Positions 44,969 to 54,804 of a stretch of 64,000 nt of DNA are shown here, piece by piece. The stretch's first letter is position 1. Every line of letters starts with the position of its first letter. The DNA is from Desulfatiglans anilini DSM 4660 (GTDB lineage Bacteria; Desulfobacterota; DSM-4660; Desulfatiglandales; Desulfatiglandaceae): contig NZ_AULM01000013.1 of assembly GCF_000422285.1 (NCBI RefSeq), forward strand, positions 1 to 64,000, written 5' to 3'. Under the pieces are notes generated by a model. It searched no databases and was not told the DNA's origin. It saw only the letters and a list, made by a program, of their open reading frames with translations. The position numbers and the translations under genes were made by a program.

Positions 44969-46168
44969 ATGCCTCTAAGCCGCTGCCTTTGGCTGACTGC
45001 CGCGCTCTTCGCCTCCGCGTTCCTCGCGTGCCGCCCGGCCGTGGAGAAACGGGTCGAGAAGCCCGAACCGGCCCTCCAACTCGTGCAATCCCATCTCCCG
45101 TCCTTTTCGGACGACCTGGACCGGGCCTCCCTCATCCAGGCCGTCGAGCGGACCTTCGCCTATCTCGACCGCCTGCCGGACGAAGCCCCGTTCGACTACG
45201 GCGAACGGAGGTTCACCGCCCGGCAGGTGCGGGAAAGCCACGCCCTGTTCCTGGCCCTTCTGCGTGAAGAAACGAGCCCCGATGCCCTGGCGGCGGCGGT
45301 CAAACGCCATTTTCTGGTCTTCAAGGCCAGCGGGAGGACGCCTTCGGGAGAGGTCCTTTTCACCGGCTACTTCGAGCCGCTCTATCCGGCCAGCACCCGG
45401 CCGGACGACGTCTTTGCCCATCCGATCTACCGGAGGCCGAAGGACCTCCTGCGCATCCGTCTCGAGGCCTTCCATCCCAAGTTCAAAGGCGAGAGCATCG
45501 TCGCCCGGATCGAGGGCGGGCGGGTTCTCCCCTACTACAGCCGGGCTGAGATCGAATCCGAAAAACCGCTCGACGGGAAGGGCCTCGAAATCGCCTGGCT
45601 GAAGGATCCGGTGGACGTCGCCTTCCTGCAGATTCAGGGGTCCGGCCGCCTGCGGCTGACGGACGGGCGAGAACTCCCCGTCGGATACGCTGAGGCCAAC
45701 GGGCGCCCTTACCGGGCCATCGGGGGCTACATGATCGAAAAGGGCTATCTGACCCGCGAAGAGATGTCCATGCAGCGCATCCGAAGCTACCTCGAGGAGC
45801 ACCCCGAAAAGGTCCAGGAGGTCCTGGACGCCAACCCCTCCTACATCTTTTTCCGCCCCCTCCAGGACGGCCCCTATGGGAACATCGGCGTCCATCTGAC
45901 GCCTGAAAGATCGCTCGCCGCCGACGCCGCCCTCTTCCCGAAAGGGTCCCTCGCCTTCATCTCCTGCAGCAAGCCAAGGGCCGGATCGGAGGCGGCAGAC
46001 CTCGAATGGCAGCCCTTCTCCCGTTTCATGGTCATCCAGGACACCGGGGGCGCCATCAAGGGCCCGGGGCGCGCGGACATCTTCTGGGGCAACGGCCCCT
46101 ATGCGGAGCTCGCCGCGGGGCACCTCCGCCACACCGGTGATCTCTACGTCCTCATTAAAAAACCCTGA
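44969..46168 (+). CDS. mltA: Membrane-bound lytic murein transglycosylase A
   Basis: A 399-residue outer-membrane lipoprotein that cleaves peptidoglycan glycan strands. The ATG at 44969 follows GGGAGG; the signal peptide ends in the lipobox FLAC (lipidated Cys21). The MltA beta-barrel and 3D domain follow: TGYFEPLYPAS, QIQGSGRLRLTDG, and near the C-terminus QDTGGAIKGPGRADIFWG, which holds the catalytic aspartate. The stop codon lies inside the 5' arm of a rho-independent terminator. Confidence 0.95.
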   Translation: MPLSRCLWLTAALFASAFLACRPAVEKRVEKPEPALQLVQSHLPSFSDDLDRASLIQAVERTFAYLDRLPDEAPFDYGERRFTARQVRESHALFLALLREETSPDALAAAVKRHFLVFKASGRTPSGEVLFTGYFEPLYPASTRPDDVFAHPIYRRPKDLLRIRLEAFHPKFKGESIVARIEGGRVLPYYSRAEIESEKPLDGKGLEIAWLKDPVDVAFLQIQGSGRLRLTDGRELPVGYAEANGRPYRAIGGYMIEKGYLTREEMSMQRIRSYLEEHPEKVQEVLDANPSYIFFRPLQDGPYGNIGVHLTPERSLAADAALFPKGSLAFISCSKPRAGSEAADLEWQPFSRFMVIQDTGGAIKGPGRADIFWGNGPYAELAAGHLRHTGDLYVLIKKP

Positions 46169-46195
46169 ACCATGCAGCTGGTTCAGGGTTTTTTT
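46157..46195 (+). terminator. Rho-independent terminator of mltA
   Basis: AACCCTGAACC pairs with GGTTCAGGGTT around ATGCAGCT, followed by a T run ending at 46195. A run of A residues precedes the 5' arm, so it could also work leftward for a transcript entering from glyS, though glyS runs away from it. The mltA stop TGA is in the 5' arm. Confidence 0.9.
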
Positions 46196-46302
46196 CCCTA
46201 TCGGCCCTGAATGGCAGGGATGATCCAGGGGCCTGTCCACTTTTAAACAGGCTGCATCTCCGAAGCCGCATCCGGAGAAACCCGTTTCGAAAGAACCGCC
46301 CC

Positions 46303-48381
46303 CTACACGCCGAATTTCGAGAAATCCGCGACCCGCAGGAACAGGCTCTCGAGATCCTGCAGAACCGCGATCCGGTTTTCGCGCAGGGCGGGGTCATCCT
46401 TCGTCATGACCTCCACCTGGTCGAAGAAGCGGTCCACCGGAGCGCGGAGTTCCTTCAACCGCTGCATCGCGGCGTAGTACTCCTCCCGCTCGACGCAGCG
46501 GATCACCTCGGACCGCACCGCCTCGATCGCATCCCAGAGGGCGCCCTCGCTCGGCTCCTTGAAGAGCGCCGGATTCACCTTGAAACGCTCTTCCGTCTTC
46601 TTGAGGATGTTGCTGACGCGCTTGAACGTCATTGCGGCCGTCTCGAAATCCCCCGATTCCGCGACAAAGCGCTGGAGCTGTTCGAGCCTGCGCGGAATGC
46701 GTGTCACGGGATCGAAGGCGACCGAAAGGACGGCCTCCACGAGATCCGCGACATAGCCGGAGCGGAGCATCATCTGGCGGCAGCGCTCCATGAAAAAGGC
46801 CTGCACCTTTTCGAAGACCGCAGCCCGGTCAAACGCGATCTCTTCTCCCAGAAACTCCAGGGACCGGTCGATCAGGTCGTCCAGGGAGATGTTCCATGCG
46901 AATTCCTCCAGGATCCGGATGATCGCCAGGGCGTGCCGGCGCAGGGCGAAGGGGTCGGCGCTCCCGCTCGGTTCGAGCCCCACGGCGAAGCAGCCCGTGA
47001 TGGTGTCCATCCGGTCGGCCACACCCACAAGCGCGCCGATCTTCGAGCGAGGCATCTCGCCCCCGGCGCGGTTCGGGAGATAGTGTTCTCCCAGGGCCTC
47101 GGCCACCTCTTCCGGATACCCCTCGATCCGGGCGTATTCCGTGCCCATCACGCCCTGCAGGGTCGGGAACTCCCCGACCATGTGGCTCACGAGATCGCAC
47201 TTGCACAGGCGCGCGGCGGTCTCGACAGACGAGGTCTTTTCCGGCAGGACCCGCTCCGCCAGATAGCGGGCTAGGCGCCCGAAGCGCTGCACCTTGGCGT
47301 AGGACGTCCCGAGGTCGGCCTGGTAGATGACGCCCTTCAAATCCTCCAGCCGTTCGATGAGCGGCCTTTTACGGTCCTCCTCGAAGAAGAAGCGGGCATC
47401 CGACAGGCGCGCCCGCAGCACACGCTCATGCCCCCGGCGCACGACCCGTTCGTCGCGCGCACGGGTGTTGTTGACGGCGATGAAGTGCGGCATCAGGTTG
47501 CCGGCCTGGTCATAGACCGCGAAGTACTTCTGGTGCTCGCGCATGGCGGTGATGAGGACGGCCGGGGGCACGGCGAGAAACGCCTCGTCGAAGTGCCCGG
47601 CCACGGCCGAAGGGTATTCGACCAAATTGGCGTTGATCGAGACGAGTTCCGGATCATCGGACGGGCGGCCGCCCACCGATGCCGCGGCCGCTTCCACCTG
47701 CTCCCTCACCCGCTCTTCGCGCTCCGCCGGGTCGATGACCACGAACCGCTCGGCGGTGTCCTTCAGATAGCGCTCCCAGCCGGCGACCTCGAAAGGCTCC
47801 GGGGCCATGAAGCGGTGCCCCGCGGAACGGCTGCCGCTCCGGATCCCCGCCAGCTCGAACGGGACCACGGCGCCTTCGAAAAGGGCCACGATCCAGTGGA
47901 TCGGCCGCACGAACGGGACGTTCTCGCTCCCCCAGCGCATGGACTTGGGCCAGGGAACGGCCGCGATCAGCGCCGGCAGGTTCTCGGCCAGGATCTCGGC
48001 CGCCGGTCTTCCGGCGATGGCATGCTTCACATGCAGGTACTCGCCCCTGGGCGTCGAGATGGTCCCGAGGGCCTCGACCGCCACCCCCTGCTTCTGGGCG
48101 AATCCGAGCGCCGCCTTGGTCGGGCGGCCATCCTTGTCGTAGGCCACCTGCCTGGGGGGGCCCGTAACCTCCTGCACCCGGTCGCGCTGTTTCCGCTCGA
48201 CGCCCGCAGCCCGCAGGACAAGCCTTCGAGGCGTGCCATAAACGGCGGGCCGTTCGGCGAAACCGATCTCGTTCTTCGCCAGCAGCTCTTCCCAGAGCCT
48301 CCTCAGGTTTTCGAGGCCGTCGGCCAGATAGCCCGCCGGGATCTCCTCGGTGCCAATTTCCAATATGAATTCTGAAGACAT
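46303..48381 (-). CDS. glyS: Glycine--tRNA ligase beta subunit
   Basis: The beta subunit of the alpha2beta2 bacterial glycyl-tRNA synthetase, 692 residues as usual, responsible for tRNA recognition. It starts with FILEIGTEEIPAGYL, the family opening, and the C-terminal region carries the anticodon-binding domain (FFDQVEVMTKDDPALRENR). The ATG at 48381 is chosen; the frame stays open upstream but that stretch is a response-regulator remnant. The alpha-subunit gene lies 204 bp upstream, a larger gap than in most glyQS operons. Confidence 0.95.
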   Translation of the reverse strand: MSSEFILEIGTEEIPAGYLADGLENLRRLWEELLAKNEIGFAERPAVYGTPRRLVLRAAGVERKQRDRVQEVTGPPRQVAYDKDGRPTKAALGFAQKQGVAVEALGTISTPRGEYLHVKHAIAGRPAAEILAENLPALIAAVPWPKSMRWGSENVPFVRPIHWIVALFEGAVVPFELAGIRSGSRSAGHRFMAPEPFEVAGWERYLKDTAERFVVIDPAEREERVREQVEAAAASVGGRPSDDPELVSINANLVEYPSAVAGHFDEAFLAVPPAVLITAMREHQKYFAVYDQAGNLMPHFIAVNNTRARDERVVRRGHERVLRARLSDARFFFEEDRKRPLIERLEDLKGVIYQADLGTSYAKVQRFGRLARYLAERVLPEKTSSVETAARLCKCDLVSHMVGEFPTLQGVMGTEYARIEGYPEEVAEALGEHYLPNRAGGEMPRSKIGALVGVADRMDTITGCFAVGLEPSGSADPFALRRHALAIIRILEEFAWNISLDDLIDRSLEFLGEEIAFDRAAVFEKVQAFFMERCRQMMLRSGYVADLVEAVLSVAFDPVTRIPRRLEQLQRFVAESGDFETAAMTFKRVSNILKKTEERFKVNPALFKEPSEGALWDAIEAVRSEVIRCVEREEYYAAMQRLKELRAPVDRFFDQVEVMTKDDPALRENRIAVLQDLESLFLRVADFSKFGV

Positions 48382-48400
48382 ATCTTCATCCTCATCGATG

Positions 48401-48490
48401 ATCGGGGGAGGCTCGCAGCGCCCATCCTGAACATCTTTCCAGAACGGATTCCGATCCTTCTCCCAACCCTTCTCGAAAGATGCGGTCAAG
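48401..48490 (-). pseudogene. Remnant of a response-regulator C-terminal tail
   Basis: In the same frame as glyS and just upstream, the sequence reads GWEKDRNPFWKDVQDGRCEP, matching the C-terminal tail of both response regulators at 56.7 and 57.8 kb (GWEKDRKQFWQDVQEGRYEP in one). The nucleotide match extends with no gap for roughly 85-90 bp. There is no receiver domain left. It sits between glyQ and glyS. Confidence 0.75.
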
Positions 48491-48585
48491 CGATCTTCTC
48501 CACCCGGTCTTCTCCGCTCCCCTGTTTGCACGGATACCGGCTCGGCCCGCCATCCGCCAGTCCTGGATGCCGGACCGGACGAGGC

Positions 48586-49464
48586 TCACGCGGCGGCCTT
48601 AGCCAGCAGCGGGAACCCCATCTCCTCGCGCTGCTGCAGGTACGTCTTCGCGCTCAGACGCGCCAGGTTGCGGATCCGCTCGATGTAGTGGGTCCGCTCC
48701 GTCACGCTGATCGCACCGCGCGCATCGAGGATGTTGAAGGTGTGCGAACACTTGAGGCAGTAGTCATAGGAGGGGAGGACGAGCCCCTTGGCGGCGGTCC
48801 TCTTCGCCTCGCTCTCGTAAAGCGAAAAGAGCTGCAGCATCATCTCCACATCGGCTTGCTCGAAGTTGTAGACCGAGAGCTCCCACTCGCCCTTGCGATG
48901 GACATCCCCATAAGAGACCCGCCCGTTCCAGTCGAGATCGTAGACGTTTTCCTTCTCCTGCAGGTACATGGCAATCCGCTCGAGCCCGTAGGTGATCTCG
49001 ACCGAAATGGGATCGAGGCGTATGCTTCCGGCCTGCTGAAAATAGGTAAACTGCGTGATCTCCATCCCGTCGAGCCAGACCTCCCACCCGAGCCCCGAGG
49101 CCCCCAGCGTCGGGGATTCCCAGTCGTCTTCTACGAAGCGGATGTCGTGGTCGAGGGGATCGATCCCCAGGGCCTCGAGGCTTCCGAGATAGAGCGCCTG
49201 AACCTCCAGGGGGGACGGCTTGAGGATGACCTGATACTGGTAGTAGTGCCCGAGCCGGTTGGGGTTCTCCCCGTACCGCCCGTCCGTGGGGCGCCTCGAG
49301 GGCTCCACGTAGGCGACCGCCCAGGGCTCCGGCCCGAGGACGCGCAGCAGGGTCGCCGGGTTGAAGGTCCCCGCCCCCACCTCGAGGTCGTAGGGCTGCT
49401 GAATCAGGCAGCCCCTGTCGGACCAGTACCGCTCGAGGGCGAAAATGAGTTCCTGAAATGTCAT
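48586..49464 (-). CDS. glyQ: Glycine--tRNA ligase alpha subunit
   Basis: The catalytic alpha subunit (292 residues) of the heterotetrameric glycyl-tRNA synthetase. The start is the ATG at 49464, behind GAGGAGG; an open frame reaching 49566 is ignored. Class II features include [14 protein letters not shown], the [13 protein letters not shown] loop and YFQQAGSI. Alpha and beta subunits are needed together to charge tRNA(Gly). Confidence 0.97.
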   Translation of the reverse strand: MTFQELIFALERYWSDRGCLIQQPYDLEVGAGTFNPATLLRVLGPEPWAVAYVEPSRRPTDGRYGENPNRLGHYYQYQVILKPSPLEVQALYLGSLEALGIDPLDHDIRFVEDDWESPTLGASGLGWEVWLDGMEITQFTYFQQAGSIRLDPISVEITYGLERIAMYLQEKENVYDLDWNGRVSYGDVHRKGEWELSVYNFEQADVEMMLQLFSLYESEAKRTAAKGLVLPSYDYCLKCSHTFNILDARGAISVTERTHYIERIRNLARLSAKTYLQQREEMGFPLLAKAAA

Positions 49465-49627
49465 GTCCAGCGCCTCCTCCGATGCGGCCTCCGCCGGGCG
49501 ATCCAGGCCGGCCGCGCAGTTTCGATCGAAATGGATACGATTAGCACTGGTTAGAGGTCTTGTCAAGCGCGGCGTCCAAGGTGTTGGAACCTGCAGGGAG
49601 CGGCCGGGGATTCCGGGGGCGGGCGTT

Positions 49628-51262
49628 TCACTTCTTCATCTTGCGGCGCTCCTCGTCGCGGATGTCGCGGCGCAGCAGCTTGCCGACCTTGGATTTGGGG
49701 AGCATGTCGCGGAATTCGATGTACTGGGGGATCTTGTACTCGGCCAGACGCTCCCGGCACCAGCGGGTGAGATCCGCGCCGCTGACGCCCCGCGCGTCCT
49801 GCTTGAGCACCACGATCGCCTTGATGCGCTCGCCGAGCTTCTTGTCCGGCACGCCCACCACGCAGGCCTCGATCACCGCCTCGTGGTCCAGGAGGCAGGA
49901 CTCGATCTCCGAGGCCGAAACCCGGTAGCCCTTGCACTTGATGATGTCGGCGCTGCGGTCCACGTAGTAGAGGAGCCCCGTTTCGTCGCGCCGCACGAAG
50001 TCGTTCATGCGGTACCACCGGCGGCCCTCGATGTCGATATACGCCTTGGCCGTTTCATCGGGCTTGCGCCAGTAGCCGTCCGAGATGTGGCGGAAGGTCA
50101 CCAAAAGCTCCCCCGGCTCGCCCTCATCGACCGGCTCGAGGGTCTCGTGGTCCACGATCATCACCTCGCGCGAAGGCAGCGGCATCCCGATGCTGCCCGG
50201 CACCGGCTCGCGGTCGAGGGGGCTCATGCAGGTGAAGCCCACCTCGGTGGCCCCGTAGGCCTGGTAGATCGGGATTTCCAGGAGCTTCTTCCAGCGTTCG
50301 AAGGTCTCGAGCGGCAGGACGTCGCCGCCGCTCCAGCAGTAGCGGAGGGAGTGCAGGTCGAACAGGTCGAGCCGGTCGTTTTCGAGGATCATGCGGTAGA
50401 GGGTCGGGGCCCCTAGAAAAAGCGTGGCCCTGTGCCGCTCGATGGCGTCCAGGATGGCGTCCACCTGCGGAATGGGCATCAGGATGCAGGTGTTCCCCCG
50501 GCTCAGCACCATGCCGAGGAGGACCCCCTGGGCGAGCTGGTGGAAGAGCGGGTTGACCATGACAAAGGCCTCTTCCTCGTCCCGGATGAAGCCCTCGCCG
50601 ACCTCCCGGATCTCCTCCACGAACGAGACCATGCCCGCATGGCTCATGACGCAGCCCTTGGGAAACCCCGTGGTGCCGCCGGTGTAAAGGATGTAGCAGG
50701 GATGGTCGATCGGGTCCACCTCGACCTGGGGGGGGCTGGGCGGGTATTGCCTGAGGAGCGCGCCGAACCGGTGCAGGTTCTCGCCCTTTTCGGTCGTCCC
50801 GCGCGGGACGAGGTCGAACATCCACCCGAAGAGGCGTTTGTAGGCGGGCAGCATCTCGTCGTGGGTGGTCACGATCACGCGCTTCAGGGCCGTCTCGGGC
50901 CAGACCTCTTTGACGTAGCGGTAATTGGTGTCGAGGCAGACCACGGTCTTCGCCCCGGTGTCGTTCAAGAGGTAGCGGATCTCGTGCGGCGTGTAGATGG
51001 GCGAGACCGGGACGGGCACGGCGCCGACCACCTGCGCGCCGAAGTAGGCGATCAGGAACTGGGGCAGGTTCGGCAGGTAGATCATGATCCGCTCCCCCGG
51101 GCGCACCCCGAGGGCGTGCAGCGCCGTCGCGAACCGGTCGATCAGCTCCCGCATGCGGCGGTAGCTGAACCGCTGACCGAGGTAGATGACGGCCGTGCGC
51201 TCCGGCCAGCGTTCGCACGCCCGGTCGAAGGAGGAATAAACCAGTTCGGGTGTCTGGGGCAT
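49628..51262 (-). CDS. AMP-forming acyl-CoA ligase, module A
   Basis: A 544-residue ANL-superfamily ligase that activates a carboxylate with ATP and CoA. The P-loop is [11 protein letters not shown] at 193-203; YGATEVG, the hinge region around [11 protein letters not shown] and the C-terminal catalytic lysine in [10 protein letters not shown] are present. It ends a leftward Liv-transporter operon, about 41 bp after livF, and its paralogue at 58439-60100 has the same place in module B. Context suggests it activates the acid brought in by the transporter. The acid is unknown; fatty, branched or aromatic acids are all possible. Confidence 0.9.
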   Translation of the reverse strand: MPQTPELVYSSFDRACERWPERTAVIYLGQRFSYRRMRELIDRFATALHALGVRPGERIMIYLPNLPQFLIAYFGAQVVGAVPVPVSPIYTPHEIRYLLNDTGAKTVVCLDTNYRYVKEVWPETALKRVIVTTHDEMLPAYKRLFGWMFDLVPRGTTEKGENLHRFGALLRQYPPSPPQVEVDPIDHPCYILYTGGTTGFPKGCVMSHAGMVSFVEEIREVGEGFIRDEEEAFVMVNPLFHQLAQGVLLGMVLSRGNTCILMPIPQVDAILDAIERHRATLFLGAPTLYRMILENDRLDLFDLHSLRYCWSGGDVLPLETFERWKKLLEIPIYQAYGATEVGFTCMSPLDREPVPGSIGMPLPSREVMIVDHETLEPVDEGEPGELLVTFRHISDGYWRKPDETAKAYIDIEGRRWYRMNDFVRRDETGLLYYVDRSADIIKCKGYRVSASEIESCLLDHEAVIEACVVGVPDKKLGERIKAIVVLKQDARGVSGADLTRWCRERLAEYKIPQYIEFRDMLPKSKVGKLLRRDIRDEERRKMKK

Positions 51263-51303
51263 CGATCGACCTTTCTCTTCCGTCCACCGCCGCAGGGCGG
51301 CCG

Positions 51304-52056
51304 CTACATCCCGAAATACGCCGATTTCACGTCCGGGTTGTCCATCAGTTCCTGGGCCCGCCCCATCACCACCACCCCGCCGTTTTCCATGACGTAGCCG
51401 AAGTCGATGAGGGGCAGCACAGGCCTCGCGTACTGCTCGGCCAGGACCACGCTGATGCCGGTCTCCTGGTTGATGTTCTCGACGGCTTCTGTCAGCATGG
51501 TCTCCATGAGAGGGCTCAGCCCCAGCAGGGGTTCGTCCAGCAGGAGCAGCTTCGGCTGGGCCATCAGGGCGCGGCCGATGGCGAGCATCTGCTGTTCGCC
51601 GCCGCTCAGGAAGCCGCCCTCCCGCTTCCGCAGGAGCTTCAACTTCGGAAAGATGCGGAACACGTAGTCGAGCGTGCGCACCGCCTGGGCCCGGGTGGCG
51701 AGGACACCGCCGATGCGGAGGTTTTCCATCACCGAGCTCTCCTTGAAGATGCGGCGCCTCTCCGGGCACAGGACCATCCCGAGGCGGGCCCGCTCGCTCG
51801 CCTCCAAGTGACGGATCTCGCGGCCTTCGAAGAGGATGCTACCCAGAATGGTCAGGCGCTGGCCGCCCCGCATGCGCTCCTTTTTCTGCACGTCCAGGAT
51901 GACCCCCGACGCGGTGTACATGAGGGTGGACTTCCCGGCGCTGTTGGCCCCGAAAACGCCCGTGATCCCGCCCTTCTCCACGCTGAGCGAGACGTTGTTG
52001 ATGGCGAGGGCGTTCTCGTAGAAGACCATGAGGTCCTTGATCTCCAGATGGTTCAT
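51304..52056 (-). CDS. livF: Branched-chain-type ABC transporter ATPase LivF, module A
   Basis: A 250-residue ABC ATPase of the HAAT family. Walker A is GANSAGKST, the signature LSGGEQQ and Walker B LLLLDEPLLG. An insert of about 15 residues (VQKKERMRGGQR) follows the first helix, shared with the module B copy. The start overlaps the stop of livG by 4 nt. Fourth gene of a transporter operon for an amino acid or carboxylate; the ligase gene follows. Confidence 0.92.
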   Translation of the reverse strand: MNHLEIKDLMVFYENALAINNVSLSVEKGGITGVFGANSAGKSTLMYTASGVILDVQKKERMRGGQRLTILGSILFEGREIRHLEASERARLGMVLCPERRRIFKESSVMENLRIGGVLATRAQAVRTLDYVFRIFPKLKLLRKREGGFLSGGEQQMLAIGRALMAQPKLLLLDEPLLGLSPLMETMLTEAVENINQETGISVVLAEQYARPVLPLIDFGYVMENGGVVVMGRAQELMDNPDVKSAYFGM

Positions 52057-52811
52057 TTCCGGTCCTCCGCGCCCATGTAAGCCTTCTTGACGGCCGGGTC
52101 CTCCATCACCTCCGCGGGCGGCCCGTCGGCGATCTTTTCGCCGAAGTTGATCACCATGACCCGGCCGGCCAGCTTGAAGAGCTCCCGCAGGCGGTGCTCC
52201 ACCATCATCAGGGTGATGCCGTTCATCTGCATCTTTTCGAGCAGCGGGAGCATGCTGGCGATCTCCGACATGCTCATGCCCGAAAACACCTCGTCGCACA
52301 GGACCACCACGGGCTGGAGCGCCAGGCACCGGGCCAGTTCGAGCCGCTTCAGATACCCGAGGGGGAGCGACCCCGCCGTCTTGTAAGGCACCCGGGCGTC
52401 GCGCTCGAAGCCGATCTCCTCGAGGATGTCGATGGCGACGGAGTCGAGGTCGCCGAGGGCCCCGGAGCGGGTCTTCCGGACGCGCGGCGAGTTGAGCGGC
52501 ACAATGAGATTCTTGTAGGCAGCCATGGTGTGGAAGGGACGCATGACCTGGAAGGTCCGGACCAGCCCGCGCAGCGCGATCTTGTGAGGGGGCAGGCCGT
52601 CGATCCGTTCGCCCATGAAGGTGATCCGCCCGTCGTCCGGCTTGACGAAGCCGGTCAGAAGGTTCACGAGCGTCGTCTTTCCCGCCCCGTTCGGGCCGAT
52701 GATCCCGACCACCTCGCCCTTGTGCAGGTCGAAGCTGACGCCGCTCATGGCATGGACCCCGCCGAAGGACTTCCAGAGATTCGTGACTTCCAGGATGCGT
52801 TCTCCGGTCAT
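52053..52811 (-). CDS. livG: Branched-chain-type ABC transporter ATPase LivG, module A
   Basis: A 252-residue ABC ATPase. Walker A is GPNGAGKTT. The signature region is unusual: SLPLGYLKRLELARCLA replaces the usual LSYGQQRRLEIARAL, so the canonical Ser-Gly-Gln core is missing, and Walker B reads VVLCDEVFSG rather than LDEP. The same changes occur in module B, so they are a shared trait and not decay. The start lies 2 bp after the stop of livM. Confidence 0.9.
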   Translation of the reverse strand: MTGERILEVTNLWKSFGGVHAMSGVSFDLHKGEVVGIIGPNGAGKTTLVNLLTGFVKPDDGRITFMGERIDGLPPHKIALRGLVRTFQVMRPFHTMAAYKNLIVPLNSPRVRKTRSGALGDLDSVAIDILEEIGFERDARVPYKTAGSLPLGYLKRLELARCLALQPVVVLCDEVFSGMSMSEIASMLPLLEKMQMNGITLMMVEHRLRELFKLAGRVMVINFGEKIADGPPAEVMEDPAVKKAYMGAEDRK

Positions 52812-52813
52812 GG

Positions 52814-53824
52814 CTACACCTTTTCCCAGCGCTCGAACTGGAAGTACTTCCGTTCGAGGTAGTTCAGGATCCCTTCGGGCTTGTAGAGGATGAAGGCGAG
52901 GAGGATGAGGCTGTAAAGCACCACCCGCAGCTGCCCGAAGCCCCGCAGGGCCTCCGAGAGCGGCGTCAGGACGAAGGCCCCGATCACCGGGCCGGCGAGG
53001 GTGCCCATCCCGCCCATGACCGTCGCGGCGATCGGCAGGATGGAAAAGTCCATGGCGAACATGGACAGCCCCAGCCAGCCGTAGAGGTGGCTCAGGTACG
53101 CGCCGCAGAAGGACCCGATCAGGGCGGCCAGAAAAAGGGCCTTGATTTTGTAGGCGGTGATGTCGATGCCCGAGGCCTTCACCGCCTGATCGTTGTCCTT
53201 GACCGCCTGCAGGATGATCCCGAAATCCTCGGTCATCAGCCGGCGGAGGCCGAAGAGCGCGACCAGCAGCGCCCCCACCAGCAGGTACTGCTCCACCCAG
53301 ATGTTGGGCAGGTAGTCGAGGCTGCTGATCCCCTCGGTGCTTCCGAGGATGCTGGTCGCGATGATGAAGGAGACCAGGAAGAGCGGCAGCATGAAGCTGA
53401 CGATGGCGAAATAGACCCCGCGCAGCCGCAGACAGAGGACCAGCGCGAGGGTGCCGAGCGCCGCCCCGGCCACCGAGGCCAGGGGGATGGTGACCCAGAT
53501 GGGCCATCCCCAGTAGTGGTTGAGGCTTCCGGAGACGTAGCCCCCGAGGCCGATGAACATGGAGAGGCCGAGGCAGACGAGCCCCGCGTACTGGGCCAGA
53601 AAATCGAAGGCCAGGGCCAGCATGGCATAGGTGGCGGCCGCGCAGAACACGCGCTGCCAATACATGTCGAGCATCAGGGGGAGCGCGCAGAGAAGAGCCA
53701 CCAGAGCCACGCGCGGGAGGAGCAGAAAGGTCATCTCCCGCCAGGAACTGAGGGCATAGAGCCCGCGGCTTCTGACCGTAATGCTCCGGTCGAGGCGCTT
53801 TTTGCGCCGTTCGGACATCTCCAT
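52814..53824 (-). CDS. livM: Branched-chain-type ABC transporter permease LivM, module A
   Basis: A 336-residue permease with about nine transmembrane helices. The conserved RAVKDND-like loop (QAVKDNDQAVKASGI) couples to the ATPases, and the end reads YGWLGLSMFAMDFSILPIAATVMGG, the stretch matched by a remnant at 56.6 kb. Its ATG shares one base with the stop of livH. The N-terminus is preceded by a basic, charged cytoplasmic segment of about 20 residues, also seen in module B. Confidence 0.92.
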   Translation of the reverse strand: MEMSERRKKRLDRSITVRSRGLYALSSWREMTFLLLPRVALVALLCALPLMLDMYWQRVFCAAATYAMLALAFDFLAQYAGLVCLGLSMFIGLGGYVSGSLNHYWGWPIWVTIPLASVAGAALGTLALVLCLRLRGVYFAIVSFMLPLFLVSFIIATSILGSTEGISSLDYLPNIWVEQYLLVGALLVALFGLRRLMTEDFGIILQAVKDNDQAVKASGIDITAYKIKALFLAALIGSFCGAYLSHLYGWLGLSMFAMDFSILPIAATVMGGMGTLAGPVIGAFVLTPLSEALRGFGQLRVVLYSLILLAFILYKPEGILNYLERKYFQFERWEKV

Positions 53825-54708
53825 CAGACCCTTTCCTCCAGTTCCTTCTGCTTGCCGAGGAGCCCGGAGGGCTTGAGCAGAAGGATGAGAATGATCGTCC
53901 CGACAAGCACCATCGACTCCCAGACGGTCCCCAAGAGCGTGCTGCTGATGATCACCGTGTAGCCGAGCACCAGGGAGGCCAGGATCGTCCCGGCCCAGCT
54001 TCCGAGCCCTCCCACGATGCAGACGGCGAGCGCCCGGATCAGGACGTGGTATCCCTGCTCCACCGCCAGGTTCCCCAGGGGGAGGACCAGGACCGCCGCC
54101 ATCCCCGCCAGGGCTGACCCGACCGCCAGGGACAGCATCGCGGTCCGGTCCGGATGGATCCCCAGCATCATGGCCGCCTGTTCGTCCTGCGCGATCGCCC
54201 TCAGCTTCAACCCCGCCTTGCTGTAATGGGTGAAGAGATAGATGGCCACGAGGATCAGGCTGCCGAAGCCCAGGATGAAGAGGCGCTGGAAGTCCACGAA
54301 GACCCCGGCGACGTTGATCTTGGCGTCGAAAAACGGCGGGAGGGAGTAGAACGGCCCGATGAACCCCTTGAACCCGGCGATGCCCTGCAGCCGGAGCCCT
54401 TCGAGAATGACCAGGCTGACGGCGAAGGAGGCGATGATCTCCGAGGTGGGCATCCCCCGCAGCCGGATCAACACGAGACGGTAAATGATCAGCCCCAGCA
54501 GCGCGGACACGACGAGCGCCAGGAGGATCGCCAGGATGTAGGGCAGCTTCAGGTCGTTCAGGAAGCTCCAGGTCAGGAAGCCCACAAGCACGTAAACCGC
54601 GCCGTGGGCGAAATTGGGGATGCGGCTGACGCCGTAAACCAGCGCGAATCCGGCGGCCAGCAGCATGAAAATCATGCTGTTCACCGCCCCGTAGATCAGG
54701 ATCTCCAT
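53824..54708 (-). CDS. livH: Branched-chain-type ABC transporter permease LivH, module A
   Basis: A 294-residue permease with eight or so hydrophobic segments. The family motif GVSRIPNFAHGA near the N-terminus and the ATPase-coupling loop RAIAQDEQAAMMLGI are both present. The ATG at 54708 is preferred; a frame open to 54771 is ignored. It is separated from the substrate-binding protein gene by about 438 bp, most of which is an intergenic repeat. Confidence 0.92.
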   Translation of the reverse strand: MEILIYGAVNSMIFMLLAAGFALVYGVSRIPNFAHGAVYVLVGFLTWSFLNDLKLPYILAILLALVVSALLGLIIYRLVLIRLRGMPTSEIIASFAVSLVILEGLRLQGIAGFKGFIGPFYSLPPFFDAKINVAGVFVDFQRLFILGFGSLILVAIYLFTHYSKAGLKLRAIAQDEQAAMMLGIHPDRTAMLSLAVGSALAGMAAVLVLPLGNLAVEQGYHVLIRALAVCIVGGLGSWAGTILASLVLGYTVIISSTLLGTVWESMVLVGTIILILLLKPSGLLGKQKELEERV

Positions 54709-54804
54709 GCCCGCACCTCGGCTGTGGGTTGTCGGTCCTGCAGCCGACATCCACTTCCGCTGCAGAACCATGAACCATCAACGTCCTGAAATGGCCTGTT
54801 CAGC

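Noticed and set aside
46303-48531. GlyS with a 50-residue N-terminal extension
   Set aside because: The extension is a remnant of a response-regulator tail, not part of the synthetase; the family opening begins at the ATG at 48381.
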